From contig CAXXSW010000012.1 of assembly GCA_963677625.2 (NCBI GenBank), positions 1 through 64,000 on the forward strand: 64,000 bases of DNA, in the 5' to 3' direction. How positions within the stretch are numbered: position 1 is the first letter of the stretch; each line of letters begins with the position of its first letter. This stretch comes from UBA1351 sp963677625 (GTDB lineage: Bacteria; Bacillota; Clostridia; Lachnospirales; Vallitaleaceae). The notes below the pieces were generated by a model. That model searched no databases. It was given only the letters and a program-made list of their open reading frames with translations, and was not told the DNA's origin. Made by a program: the position numbers and the translations under genes. Positions 45,316 through 54,489 of the stretch are shown piece by piece.

Positions 45316-46404
45316 CTAGTTGATGACATTGTAATCTAGTTGGTGAAGAACTTTTTTTCCAGCTTCGACACTATCTTGATCATAAAAGAGAATTTCTAAT
45401 ACACCATCATAGTCTTCTCGGTTATTATTAATCCCAATATTCTTGATGCTGATGGATTGATCGGCAAGGTGAGAGGCTATGTGAGCAATGACTCCGGCTT
45501 CATCTTTAATATCTACTGTAATTCCATAGTTTTTCTCAATGCTACCTCGAAACTTGTTTTCGAAAGAATTTCTATATGATCTGGATTGGGCAAATAGGTC
45601 ATAAACTTTGCTTGAATCTTCATCAAGAATGGTTTCTTTTGCTCTGTTTAGCATCGTTTGATAGGTTTCTAAAATCTCAACGACACTTGATTTGTTGGCT
45701 ATACAGATTTGTTGCCACATATCAGGAGAAGCAGAGGCTATTCTTGTGAAATCCTTAAAACCACCAGCGGCTAGAGTATACATTTCTTTTTTATCTGAAT
45801 CAATATTTTGAACCATGTTAACAAGAGTTGAAGCAAGTAAATGAGGTACATGGCTAATGGCAGCAACGATGTAGTCGTGCTTTGTGGCCTCTAGAATAAC
45901 AGGGATTCCGTGGATAAACTGAATCATTTTTTCCATTTCCTTTATATAGGAAGTTGGGCATTGGGGTTCTGGCGTTAGAACATAAAAAGCGTTTTCAAAC
46001 AGTTCCGCCTTGGTTGCAGTGAAGCCTGATTTTTCAGAGCCAGCCATTGGATGACCACCAATAAAGTAACCATTATAGTCCATTTTTAATATAGCTTCAT
46101 AAATATCCTTTTTGGTTGAACCTACATCCGTTATAATACAGGTCTCTTTAAGATGTGGTATCAATTTCTTGAAAAGTTCAATATTTATGTTAACTGGTGC
46201 GCATAAAACGATTAAATCGCAATCTGAAAATTGTGAGAAATCATTGATGTTTCTGTCGATAGTTCCAGATTCCAAAGCATTGATTGCTGATTCCTGATTA
46301 CGGTTATAACCATAAATACTTGCTCCATAATTGTATTTTTTTAGTGCCTTTGCAAGGGAACCACCGATTAAACCTAGTCCTAGAATACCAATTGTTTCAA
46401 ACAT
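45316..46404 (-). CDS. tyrA: Prephenate dehydrogenase with C-terminal ACT domain
   Basis: Converts prephenate to 4-hydroxyphenylpyruvate in tyrosine synthesis. The 362-residue protein has the NAD motif GILGLGLIGGSLAKALK, the catalytic-region GGHPMAGSEKSGF and an ACT domain over the last 70 residues (VDIKDEAGVIAHIASHLADQ), likely for tyrosine feedback. On the minus strand a perfect TATAAT (46451-46446) lies about 42 bases upstream, with a poor -35. No T-box leader was seen. Confidence 0.94.
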   Translation of the reverse strand: MFETIGILGLGLIGGSLAKALKKYNYGASIYGYNRNQESAINALESGTIDRNINDFSQFSDCDLIVLCAPVNINIELFKKLIPHLKETCIITDVGSTKKDIYEAILKMDYNGYFIGGHPMAGSEKSGFTATKAELFENAFYVLTPEPQCPTSYIKEMEKMIQFIHGIPVILEATKHDYIVAAISHVPHLLASTLVNMVQNIDSDKKEMYTLAAGGFKDFTRIASASPDMWQQICIANKSSVVEILETYQTMLNRAKETILDEDSSKVYDLFAQSRSYRNSFENKFRGSIEKNYGITVDIKDEAGVIAHIASHLADQSISIKNIGINNNREDYDGVLEILFYDQDSVEAGKKVLHQLDYNVIN

Positions 46405-46751
46405 AATAACCTCTTTTTCTATATTGTCTTTTTGTTGTCATAACCATTATAGCCTATGAATGTTTACTATGAAAGCATTTTACATTTTTTTTTAATGTGG
46501 ATCAACACTTAAAAGTGTTAAAGTGATATACAGAAAATTCTGAATATAATAAAATAAAAGGAAATTTGGATGATGTGTTGAATATTAACATTATCGACAT
46601 CAAAAGTTGCAATAAATTGATTGGAGATAACCTCAATTCTATATAAGGAAGAGGTGTATTCGTATAATATTTGTTGAATTTTGATGTAAATTTGTTGATA
46701 TCTTACAAAGCGCATATTTGTTCAAAAATTTTAACGATTGGGGGAATACTT
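46405..46751. other. Divergent intergenic region between tyrA and the EF-G-like gene
   Basis: 347 bases without a convincing gene. It holds the tyrA -10 box (minus strand), the inverted repeat AACACTT-AA-AAGTGTT at 46504-46519, a nearby TATAAT at 46545-46550 (plus strand) and a second TATAAT at 46663-46668. No clear -35 hexamers accompany the plus-strand boxes. The inverted repeat may be an operator. Short open frames here lack ribosome sites. Confidence 0.5.
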
Positions 46752-48827
46752 ATGAAAGTGTATTCATCAGAACAAATTCGAAACATTGTCTTATTGGGTC
46801 ACGGCGGGGCTGGAAAAACTACGCTGGCTGAGGCTATGGCCCACGTTGCAGGATTAACCAAGAGACAAGGAAAAGTAACAGATGGCAACACAATATCTGA
46901 TTTTGACAAGGAAGAAGTCAAGAGAGGGTTTTCTATCAACACATCTAGCATTCCAATTGAATGGGAAGATTGTAAAATAAATATTCTGGATTCTCCTGGA
47001 TATTTTGACTTTGTTGGAGAAGCAAAACAGGCCACTCGGGTTGCCGATAGTGCCGTTATTGTTGTGTCAGGAAAATCAGGTGTGGAAGTTGGAACAGAGA
47101 TTGCTTGGGAGCATGCTGATGAAATGAATATTCCAAGAATAATCTTTGTAACTGATATGGACGATGACAAAGCTGATTTACAATCTATTCTTGAACAACT
47201 CAGGCAGTCATTCGGAAAAGTAATTGCTCCTTTCCAAGTACCAATAAGAGAAGGAGAACATTTTATAGGATTTGTTAATGCAGTTAAGATGGAAGGACGT
47301 CGTTTTGTTAAGGATCATGTAGAAAAATGCGATATTCCTGATGGAATGAATGATACCATAGATCCTGTTAGAGAGATGATTCTTGAGGCGGTAGCTGAAA
47401 GTAATGAAGAATTGATGGATAAATACTTTGAAGGTGAGGAATTTACCTTGGAAGAAATTCAATCTGCCCTTCATGCTGGTGTTGTTGATGGATCTATCGT
47501 TCCGGTTTTATGTGGTTCGGGTATTGATAATACAGGTGTTGGAGTATTGATGTCAGCTATTAATAAATATATGCCAGCACCTAAAGAAGAGCATACCGAA
47601 GTTATTGGTTTACACCCTGAAACTGAAGAAGAAATTCATGTGATTTGTGATAAAGATGAACCCGCTTCGGCGCTTGTCTTCAAAACAATCATTGACCCAT
47701 ATATTGGAAAAGTATCTTTATTTAGAGTATACTCAGGCGTTATCAAGAAAGACGATGTCCTTCTTAATTCCAATAAAGAAGAGTCTGAGAAAATTCCCCA
47801 TATTTATATTCTTAGAGGCAAGGAACAGATTGAGATAGATGAAGTCAGAGCCGGTGATATTGGTGCTTTTGCCAAGTTAAACAATGTTGCCACTGGCGAT
47901 ACTCTTTGTTCAAAGGAACGTCCTGTTAGATTAAAAGGCATTGATTTTCCAGAATCTCTAGCCTATAGAGCTATCGTTCCCAAGACTAAGGGAGACGAGG
48001 ATAAGATTGCATCTGGTCTTCACCGATTAATGGAAGAAGATCCAACGATTAAAGTTGTTATGGATACTGAGAATCATCAGGAACTTCTCTATGGTGTTGG
48101 CGGTCAGCATCTTGATATTATCGTTAGTAGATTGGATGAAAAGTTTAAGGTTGGTGTTGAACTTATTAAACCTAAAATTCCTTATCGAGAAACCATCAAG
48201 AAAAAGGTTCAGATTAGAGGCCGTCATAAGAAACAATCGGGTGGTCATGGACAATATGGAGATGTTGTTATGGAACTTGAACCATCAGGAGATCTTGAAA
48301 CGCCATATATCTTCGAAGAAAAGATATTCGGTGGATCTGTACCTAAAAATTATTTTCCTGCAGTTGAAAAAGGACTTCAGGACTCAGTTGGTAAAGGTGT
48401 TCTTGCTGGATATCCATTTGTGGGACTTAAGGCAACTTTAGTTGACGGTTCTTATCACCCAGTGGATTCTTCAGAGATGGCTTTTAAGATTGCTACTCAA
48501 AATGCATATAAGGAAGGTATTCCACTAGCTAATCCAATACTTCTGGAACCTATTGCAGCAGTGAAAGTCTTAATACCTGATGACTATATGGGTGATATTA
48601 TGGGTGATTTGACTAAGCGCCGTGGAAGAGTTCTTGGTATGAATCCTGTTAGAGGTAAGCAAGAAATTGAAGCTGAAGTTCCAATGGGTGAAATGTATGG
48701 CTATTCAACTGATCTTCGTTCTATGACACAAGGTAGGGGTATTTTCAGTCTTAAGTTTGAGCGTTACGAAGAAGCTCCCCGTGATGTACAGGAGAAGATT
48801 GTAGCTGAAAGAGCAAATGAAGAGTAA
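46752..48827 (+). CDS. Elongation factor G-like GTPase (FusA2-type)
   Basis: A translational GTPase paralogous to EF-G. The 691 residues have the P-loop LGHGGAGKTTLAEAM, DSPGYFDF and TDMDDD in place of the usual NKMD, then EF-G domains II-V. The NKxD motif change and the opening KVYSSEQIRNIVLLGHGG are typical of the EF-G-like protein group in Firmicutes rather than the housekeeping EF-G. GGGGGA at 46740-46745 precedes the ATG. It stands alone with its own terminator; its exact cellular role is not established. Confidence 0.9.
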   Translation: MKVYSSEQIRNIVLLGHGGAGKTTLAEAMAHVAGLTKRQGKVTDGNTISDFDKEEVKRGFSINTSSIPIEWEDCKINILDSPGYFDFVGEAKQATRVADSAVIVVSGKSGVEVGTEIAWEHADEMNIPRIIFVTDMDDDKADLQSILEQLRQSFGKVIAPFQVPIREGEHFIGFVNAVKMEGRRFVKDHVEKCDIPDGMNDTIDPVREMILEAVAESNEELMDKYFEGEEFTLEEIQSALHAGVVDGSIVPVLCGSGIDNTGVGVLMSAINKYMPAPKEEHTEVIGLHPETEEEIHVICDKDEPASALVFKTIIDPYIGKVSLFRVYSGVIKKDDVLLNSNKEESEKIPHIYILRGKEQIEIDEVRAGDIGAFAKLNNVATGDTLCSKERPVRLKGIDFPESLAYRAIVPKTKGDEDKIASGLHRLMEEDPTIKVVMDTENHQELLYGVGGQHLDIIVSRLDEKFKVGVELIKPKIPYRETIKKKVQIRGRHKKQSGGHGQYGDVVMELEPSGDLETPYIFEEKIFGGSVPKNYFPAVEKGLQDSVGKGVLAGYPFVGLKATLVDGSYHPVDSSEMAFKIATQNAYKEGIPLANPILLEPIAAVKVLIPDDYMGDIMGDLTKRRGRVLGMNPVRGKQEIEAEVPMGEMYGYSTDLRSMTQGRGIFSLKFERYEEAPRDVQEKIVAERANEE

Positions 48828-48860
48828 GTTTTAAACAAATATGTTTATGTAATTATATGG

Positions 48861-48896
48861 CCGAACACTGATCTTATGATTGGTGTTCGGTTTTTT
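48861..48896 (+). terminator. Rho-independent terminator after the EF-G-like gene
   Basis: A 13-base stem (CCGAACACTGATC against GATTGGTGTTCGG, with G-U pairs) around TTAT, then TTTTTT. Confidence 0.9.
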
Positions 48897-48963
48897 GAAC
48901 TAAGTTTTCCTTAATGGATAATAGGAAAACTTTGCATGAGCTTTATCAGGACTTAATCTACAA

Positions 48964-48992
48964 TTTACTATGGCTAGGATAGAGGTTATGAT
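48964..48992 (+). promoter_or_regulatory. Candidate promoter for the UMF1-type MFS gene
   Basis: TTTACT (48964-48969), 17-base spacer, TATGAT (48987-48992). The implied leader of about 115 bases holds the palindrome TAGCTAATTAGCTA (49042-49055) and a stem GGATTC/GAATCC (49063-49087). No known riboswitch was recognised. Confidence 0.45.
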
Positions 48993-49117
48993 ATACTTGA
49001 TATGAGGATAAGATGGCTGGAGAAGTTACCTTTTTTTAGAATAGCTAATTAGCTAAGAAAGAGGATTCAGCTTAGTCAGTAGAATCCAACCAAGAATTTA
49101 ATACAATGGAGGAGAAT

Positions 49118-50368
49118 ATGTTTAAGAAACTTGCTTTATCGAAGAAAGAGTGGAGCTGGATTTTTTATGATTGTGGTAACAGTGCATACTCTATGGCTAT
49201 TACCACTGCTTTATTTCCTGTCTATTTTGGTTTCATGAGTACTGGTAGCAGTATGGATCTTGGGTTTGTTAATTCAGCTGCTAGTATTTTTGTGGCTATA
49301 CTTAGTCCTATACTTGGAACTATTGCAGACTATAGGGACTACAAGAAAAGATTCTTCATGTTTTTTGCATCTCTAGGGATTTTGATGACGGCAATGTTGT
49401 CAGTTGTACCTGATGGACAGGGTTTTGCACTGGCAATCATTTATATATTAACAGCCATAGGTTTTTCTGGGGCCAATATTTTTTATGATGCCTTTCTTGT
49501 TGATGTAACAAAAGATGAAAATATGGATTCAGTTTCTACTAAAGGATTTGCCTTTGGTTATATTGCAAGCGTTATTCCCTTTTTTATATCTTTAATAGTC
49601 GTTCAGATGATAGGATTAGACCAACGATTAGGCTTTCAGATAGCCTTTCTGATTACAGCTTTGTGGTGGGGAACATTTACGATACCTATGATTAAAAATG
49701 TGCATCAGGTACACTATATTGAGCGAGAGCCAAGGCCTGTAGTTAATAGTTTTATTAGAATTGGAAAGACTTTTTCTCAAATAAGAAAATATAGAACCGT
49801 TTATATCTTTATAATCGCATATTTTCTTTATATTGATGGGGTCGATACCATTATCAAAATGGCAGTTCCTTACGCCCAAGAAACCCTTAATATGAATCCT
49901 GATGATACAGTTATGCTTTTGGCCATTTTGTTGGTAATACAGTTTATAGCATTTCCTTTTGCCATCCTTTATGGTGTACTTGCCAAACGTTTTACGGCTA
50001 AAAATATGATTATAGTAGCTATCATAACTTACATTGGAGCTGTTATATTTGCTTTCTTTATGACTGAGTTATGGCATGTTTTTATTCTGGGTACCCTTAT
50101 TGGTTCTGCCCAAGGAGGCATTCAAGCTCTCAGTCGATCGTATTTTGCTTCTATCATACCAAAGAAAAATGCTAATGAGTTTTTTGGATTTTATAATATA
50201 TTCGGCAAGTTTGCGGCAATTATAGGTCCCTTTTTGATGGCGACAACAACGAGACTTGCAGGTAGTGCCAGGTTATCTATATTATCCATTATTCCACTTT
50301 TCATTATAGGGTTAATTGTATTTGTTCAATTGCCAAAAGAACCTTCATCCACAGAGGCTGTGGACTAA
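49118..50368 (+). CDS. MFS transporter, UMF1 (Atg22-like) family
   Basis: A 416-residue membrane protein with about 12 helices. The opening KKEWSWIFYDCGNSAYSMAITTALFPVYF and the segment GGIQALSRSYFASIIPKKNANEFFGFYN are characteristic of the UMF1 family, related to the yeast vacuolar exporter Atg22. The substrate in bacteria is unknown. GGAGGA at 49108-49113 supports the ATG at 49118; an ATG at 49106 overlaps that site. Confidence 0.9.
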   Translation: MFKKLALSKKEWSWIFYDCGNSAYSMAITTALFPVYFGFMSTGSSMDLGFVNSAASIFVAILSPILGTIADYRDYKKRFFMFFASLGILMTAMLSVVPDGQGFALAIIYILTAIGFSGANIFYDAFLVDVTKDENMDSVSTKGFAFGYIASVIPFFISLIVVQMIGLDQRLGFQIAFLITALWWGTFTIPMIKNVHQVHYIEREPRPVVNSFIRIGKTFSQIRKYRTVYIFIIAYFLYIDGVDTIIKMAVPYAQETLNMNPDDTVMLLAILLVIQFIAFPFAILYGVLAKRFTAKNMIIVAIITYIGAVIFAFFMTELWHVFILGTLIGSAQGGIQALSRSYFASIIPKKNANEFFGFYNIFGKFAAIIGPFLMATTTRLAGSARLSILSIIPLFIIGLIVFVQLPKEPSSTEAVD

Positions 50369-50392
50369 TCATTAGCGTTCTTATAGGAATTA

Positions 50393-50421
50393 GTGACGTA
50401 TTGAAGTTCCTGTGATATAAT
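50393..50421 (+). promoter_or_regulatory. Candidate promoter for the DUF134 gene
   Basis: GTGACG (50393-50398), 17-base spacer and a perfect TATAAT (50416-50421) lie 20 bases before the start, so the leader would be short. Confidence 0.5.
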
Positions 50422-50440
50422 ATCAAAAAGGAGTGATTTC

Positions 50441-50869
50441 ATGCCAAGACCTATAAAATGCAGAAAAGTCGCCTATATTCCAAAAATCAGACATTTTGTG
50501 CCAGACAGCCAACAGGATGCTGGCGAATATACCTTGAAGTTGGAAGAAGTCGAAGCTATGCGTTTAAAAGACATCGAAAATCTGTCTCAAGAAGAAGCTG
50601 CAAATTTGATGCAGGTATCAAGACAGACCTTTCAAAACATTATTGACAGTGCCAGGAAAAAAGTTGCCTTATCTCTGACAGAGGGAAAAGGAATTCGTAT
50701 ATGTGGTGGTAACTATAAGATTAAGGATTGTAAGCTTCATTGTAATCATTGCGGACAAAATTATAAGCTGGAACATATGCAAGATCGTTTACGATGCCCA
50801 ATCTGTAAATCAGAAGATGTTATTTGCCAATCCAAGGGTAAAAAGTGTCATCCTGAATGTTTGAATTAA
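50441..50869 (+). CDS. DUF134 helix-turn-helix protein with C-terminal zinc ribbon
   Basis: The 142-residue protein starts MPRPIKCRKVAYIP, the hallmark of DUF134, followed by a sigma-70 region 4-like helix-turn-helix (LSQEEAANLMQVSRQTFQNIIDSARKK). The C-terminus holds CNHCGQNY and CPICKSE, a four-Cys zinc ribbon, plus two further Cys. It is probably a DNA-binding regulator; its targets are unknown. The strong downstream terminator makes it a single-gene unit. Confidence 0.88.
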   Translation: MPRPIKCRKVAYIPKIRHFVPDSQQDAGEYTLKLEEVEAMRLKDIENLSQEEAANLMQVSRQTFQNIIDSARKKVALSLTEGKGIRICGGNYKIKDCKLHCNHCGQNYKLEHMQDRLRCPICKSEDVICQSKGKKCHPECLN

Positions 50870-50883
50870 ATATTGTACATAGT

Positions 50884-50930
50884 AAAGGCTGCAAAACTTA
50901 TTTTTGGTGAGTTTGCAGTCCTTTATTTTT
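50884..50930 (+). terminator. Rho-independent terminator after the DUF134 gene
   Basis: AAAGGCTGCAAAACT and AGTTTGCAGTCCTTT form a long stem with one mismatch, followed by ATTTTT. Confidence 0.85.
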
Positions 50931-51013
50931 CATCTGAAACCCCTGATATAAGGTATACATATTTATGTAACTTATGATAGTTTGAAAAACCATATAAGGA
51001 CTGACAAAAAACG

Positions 51014-51028
51014 TTGACACTTTGTCAA
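51014..51028 (+). promoter_or_regulatory. Inverted repeat at the rrf2-isc promoter, likely operator
   Basis: TTGACA-CTT-TGTCAA is a perfect inverted repeat of six bases each side, 65 bases before the rrf2 start. The left arm is itself a perfect -35 hexamer, although the -10 at 17 bases (TAATCT) is poor. Binding by the Rrf2 protein encoded next to it is a natural guess, not shown. Confidence 0.6.
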
Positions 51029-51092
51029 AAAAATGTTAATCTATCTGTAGTTTTAAATCCTAGTGTTTTGGTAGGAATTAAGGAGGACTTGG

Positions 51093-51566
51093 ATGAAACT
51101 TTCGACAAAAGGCAGATACGGTCTTCGGGCCATGCTCGATTTAGGTTTAAATGCAGATGAACATGCAGTATCTATTAAAAGTATTTCTGAGCGGCAGGGT
51201 ATCTCCGAAAACTATTTGGAACAAATCATCGCAACGCTTAAGAAGAGTGGATATGTGAAATCTACCAGAGGACCAAAAGGTGGTTATTCGTTAAAAATGG
51301 GTCCTGAGGAGATTTCAGTTGGAGATATTCTTCGAGCCCTAGAAGGTGATTTGAATCCGGTTGATTGTGTTGAGGTAAACGATAATTTAACATGTCAGGA
51401 ATCTGATCTTTGTGTAACAAAATTCGTATGGAGAAAAATCAGTGATTCCATTAATCAAGTTGTTGATAATATATCCTTAATCGATCTTATGGAGGAACAG
51501 TATCGAATAGACGATGCGAATGAATCTATAGTTATGGATAATTATAAGAAGAAGGGGTGTAAGTAA
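51093..51566 (+). CDS. Rrf2/IscR family transcriptional regulator
   Basis: Winged-helix regulator of iron-sulfur or cysteine metabolism. The 157 residues begin MKLSTKGRYGLRAMLDLG, with the helix-turn-helix ISERQGISENYLEQIIATL and wing TRGPKGGYSL. Cysteines 92, 101 and 107 fit the three cluster ligands of IscR, unlike CymR, which lacks them. It is followed, with a one-base overlap, by iscS. AAGGAGGA precedes the ATG. Confidence 0.93.
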   Translation: MKLSTKGRYGLRAMLDLGLNADEHAVSIKSISERQGISENYLEQIIATLKKSGYVKSTRGPKGGYSLKMGPEEISVGDILRALEGDLNPVDCVEVNDNLTCQESDLCVTKFVWRKISDSINQVVDNISLIDLMEEQYRIDDANESIVMDNYKKKGCK

Positions 51567-52774
51567 TGGATAAAAAAATATATTTGGATCACGCAGCAAC
51601 AACGCCAACAAGGCAAGCTGTCATCGATGAAATGATACCTTATTTTGGTGAATTTTATGGGAATCCATCAAGTGTTTATGAATTTGCTCAACATAATAAA
51701 GAGGCATTAGATAAAAGTAGGGATATTATATCAGAGGCTATTGGTGCTAAAGCACAGGAAGTTTTTTTTGTTTCAGGAGGTACTGAAGCTGATAATTGGG
51801 CCATACGTGGTATTGCTGAGAATTATAAAGACAAGGGTAACCATATTATCACAACAACTATGGAACACCATGCAGTTTTGCATACATGTGAGTATTTGGC
51901 AAAAAACGGTTATGAAGTAACATACTTGGATGTAGATGAAAACGGTTTGGTATCACCAGAAGCTTTGAAAGCAGCTATTAAAGATAATACAATTCTGGTA
52001 ACTATTATGTTTGCCAATAATGAAATCGGTTCAATTCAACCGATTAAGGAGATTGGTCAGATTTGCCGTGAAAAAGGTGTATTTTTTCACACAGACGCTG
52101 TTCAGGCGTTTACTCATGTACCGATTGATGTTAAGGAATTAAATATTGATCTAATGAGTATTAGTGGCCATAAGATCTACGGTCCTAAAGGTATTGGAGC
52201 TTTGTATGTCCGTAAAGGTATACGATTAAGAGCTTTTATTCATGGAGGTGCACAGGAAAGAAGTCGTCGAGGTGGTACTGAAAATGTGCCTGCCATTGTT
52301 GGTTTTGGCAAAGCTGTTGAAATGGCTATGCTTGAAATTGAGACTGAAGCTTCTAGGCTTACTGAGCTTAGGGATTATTTTATTTCTAAAGTGGAAAAGG
52401 AAATTCCTTATGTTAAGCTAAATGGTGATAGAATAAAACGATTGCCTAACAATGTGAACTTTTCTTTTGAATTTATTGAAGGTGAATCCTTGTTGATTAT
52501 GCTTGACATGAAGGGCGTTTGTGCATCAAGTGGGTCCGCTTGTACTTCTGGTTCCCTTGACCCATCACATGTCCTTTTGGCTATTGGACTCCCTCATGAA
52601 ATTGCTCATGGTTCTCTTAGAGTTACTCTTGGTGAATCAACAACAAAAGAAGATCTTGATTATGTAGTTGAAAGTCTCATAACTATTGTAGAGAGACTTC
52701 GTGATATGTCTCCTGTATGGGAAGACTACAAGCATAAAGAAATTGACTCAATTATAGAAACCAGGTTCAGTTAG
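51566..52774 (+). CDS. iscS: Cysteine desulfurase IscS/NifS
   Basis: PLP enzyme that takes sulfur from cysteine for Fe-S clusters and thiolated tRNA. The 402-residue protein starts KKIYLDHAATTPTR, has the PLP lysine in SISGHKIYGPKGIGALYV and the active Cys in ASSGSACTSGSLDPSHVL. The start ATG overlaps the rrf2 stop by one base. With iscU and mnmA downstream it can feed both clusters and tRNA thiolation. Confidence 0.96.
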   Translation: MDKKIYLDHAATTPTRQAVIDEMIPYFGEFYGNPSSVYEFAQHNKEALDKSRDIISEAIGAKAQEVFFVSGGTEADNWAIRGIAENYKDKGNHIITTTMEHHAVLHTCEYLAKNGYEVTYLDVDENGLVSPEALKAAIKDNTILVTIMFANNEIGSIQPIKEIGQICREKGVFFHTDAVQAFTHVPIDVKELNIDLMSISGHKIYGPKGIGALYVRKGIRLRAFIHGGAQERSRRGGTENVPAIVGFGKAVEMAMLEIETEASRLTELRDYFISKVEKEIPYVKLNGDRIKRLPNNVNFSFEFIEGESLLIMLDMKGVCASSGSACTSGSLDPSHVLLAIGLPHEIAHGSLRVTLGESTTKEDLDYVVESLITIVERLRDMSPVWEDYKHKEIDSIIETRFS

Positions 52775-52787
52775 GAAGGAGCTTAAT

Positions 52788-53222
52788 ATGTATACTAAGA
52801 AAGTTATGGATCACTTTACGAATCCAAGAAATATGGGTGAAATGGAAAACGCGGACGGTATCGGAACTGTTGGAAACGCCAAATGTGGTGATATTATGCG
52901 TATATACCTTAAGGTTGAAGATGATATTATTCAAGATTGTAAGTTCAAAACTTTTGGTTGTGGAGCTGCGGTTGCGACATCTTCAATGGCTACAGAACTA
53001 GTTATTGGTAAAACTATTGAAGAGGCCTTACATGTCACTAACAAAGCGGTTATGGAGGCTCTTGATGGTCTTCCTAAAGCCAAAGTTCATTGTTCGCTTC
53101 TTGCTGAGGAAGCAATCCAAGCAGCCCTTTGGGATTATGCCCAAAAGCATAACATGGTAATCGAAGGTTTGGAGCCTCCTAAGGAAACAGACCATCATGA
53201 AGAAGAGGAAGAAGAATTTTAA
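52788..53222 (+). CDS. iscU: Iron-sulfur cluster scaffold IscU/NifU-like
   Basis: Scaffold on which clusters are assembled. The 144-residue protein keeps the three ligand Cys: NAKCGDIM, FGCGAAVATSSMA and VHCSLLAEEAI. It ends in an acidic tail (EEEEEF). AGGAAGGAGC lies just before the ATG. It sits between iscS and mnmA. Confidence 0.95.
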   Translation: MYTKKVMDHFTNPRNMGEMENADGIGTVGNAKCGDIMRIYLKVEDDIIQDCKFKTFGCGAAVATSSMATELVIGKTIEEALHVTNKAVMEALDGLPKAKVHCSLLAEEAIQAALWDYAQKHNMVIEGLEPPKETDHHEEEEEEF

Positions 53223-53224
53223 TT

Positions 53225-54322
53225 GTGGATACACGGAATAAAAAAGTAGTTGTAGGTATGTCTGGTGGCGTTGATTCGTCTGTGGCTGCCTACCTACTTA
53301 AAGAACAGGGATATGATGTGGTTGGTGTTACGATGCAGATCTGGCAGGATGATGATCCTGATAAGGTCCAAGACGAAGGAGGGTGTTGTGGCCTCTCTGC
53401 TGTTGATGATGCAAGACGTGTTGCCAAAGGACTTGATATTCCATATTATGTAATGAATTTTAAAGATGACTTTAAAGAAAAGGTTATTGATTATTTTGTA
53501 GAAGAGTATAAAAATGGGCGTACGCCTAACCCATGTATTGCCTGTAATAGGTATGTTAAGTGGGAATCCCTTTTAACGAGAAGTTTAGGTATAGGCGCTG
53601 ACTACATAGCAACAGGTCATTATGCGAAAGTTGTTCAATTAGCCAATGGCAGATATGCCCTAAGACAGTCAAAGACAATCAAGAAAGACCAAACCTATGC
53701 TTTATATAATCTGACTCAAGATCAACTATCTAAGACGCTTATGCCAGTAGGAGACTATACAAAAGAAGAAATTCGTGTCATTGCTGAGAATATAAGTGCT
53801 AGAATGGCTAGTAAACCTGACAGTCAGGAAATCTGTTTTGTACCTGATGATGATTATGCAGGATTTATTAAGGACTACTCAGGAGATACCTTTGAAGCTG
53901 GGAATTTTGTTGACTTAAATGGTAACGTCCTCGGCCGCCATAAGGGAATTATTCATTATACTATCGGTCAAAGAAAGGGTTTAGGCCTTAATTTGGGACG
54001 ACCAGGTTTTGTCGTTGACATTAATCCTGAGACAAGAGAAATCGTAGTTGGTACGAATGAAGATGTCTTTGCAAGAGGATGTATTATAAATAGAATAAAC
54101 TTGATGGCTATTGATCAAGTCGAAGGTAGGATGACTTACAAGGCTAAGGTTAGATACTCGCAGAAACCTGCTGAGTGTACTATTCGAATGATTGATGATA
54201 ATCGTATGGAAGTTCTTTTTACTGACAAGCAACGAGCAATTACGCCAGGCCAGGCTCTGGTTATCTACGATGATGATTTAGTTGTCGGTGGTGGAACAAT
54301 TATGGAGCGAATTGATAACTAG
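53225..54322 (+). CDS. mnmA: tRNA-uridine 2-sulfurtransferase
   Basis: Thiolates U34 of Lys, Glu and Gln tRNAs with sulfur from IscS. The 365-residue protein has the PP-loop VVVGMSGGVDSSVAAYLL and the two catalytic Cys, Cys104 in NPCIACN and Cys204 in DSQEICFVPDD. The start is a GTG two bases after iscU with only a purine-rich upstream stretch, which points to coupled translation. Length is normal. Confidence 0.96.
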   Translation: MDTRNKKVVVGMSGGVDSSVAAYLLKEQGYDVVGVTMQIWQDDDPDKVQDEGGCCGLSAVDDARRVAKGLDIPYYVMNFKDDFKEKVIDYFVEEYKNGRTPNPCIACNRYVKWESLLTRSLGIGADYIATGHYAKVVQLANGRYALRQSKTIKKDQTYALYNLTQDQLSKTLMPVGDYTKEEIRVIAENISARMASKPDSQEICFVPDDDYAGFIKDYSGDTFEAGNFVDLNGNVLGRHKGIIHYTIGQRKGLGLNLGRPGFVVDINPETREIVVGTNEDVFARGCIINRINLMAIDQVEGRMTYKAKVRYSQKPAECTIRMIDDNRMEVLFTDKQRAITPGQALVIYDDDLVVGGGTIMERIDN

Positions 54323-54361
54323 AAATTAAGGTTATCAATTTTTCTAGTCTGGATATAAGAT

Positions 54362-54406
54362 GGAGCTAGGCATTAAAACTTAAGTTTTAGTGCTTAGCTC
54401 CTTTTT
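54362..54406 (+). terminator. Strong terminator after mnmA
   Basis: GGAGCTAGGCATTAAAACTT pairs with AAGTTTTAGTGCTTAGCTCC almost throughout (a 20-base arm), followed by TTTTT. It ends the rrf2-isc-mnmA unit. Confidence 0.9.
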
Positions 54407-54489
54407 GATGGGTTGATACTATTATAGTTGAATGATAGAGACCATTGTTCCTATCTTTCGCAAAGTTAGATCATATGGTGTAGAAGATC

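Noticed and set aside
48055..48441. 128-codon open frame in another frame inside the EF-G-like gene
   Set aside because: It fully overlaps conserved EF-G-like sequence; composition is that of a shifted coding frame.
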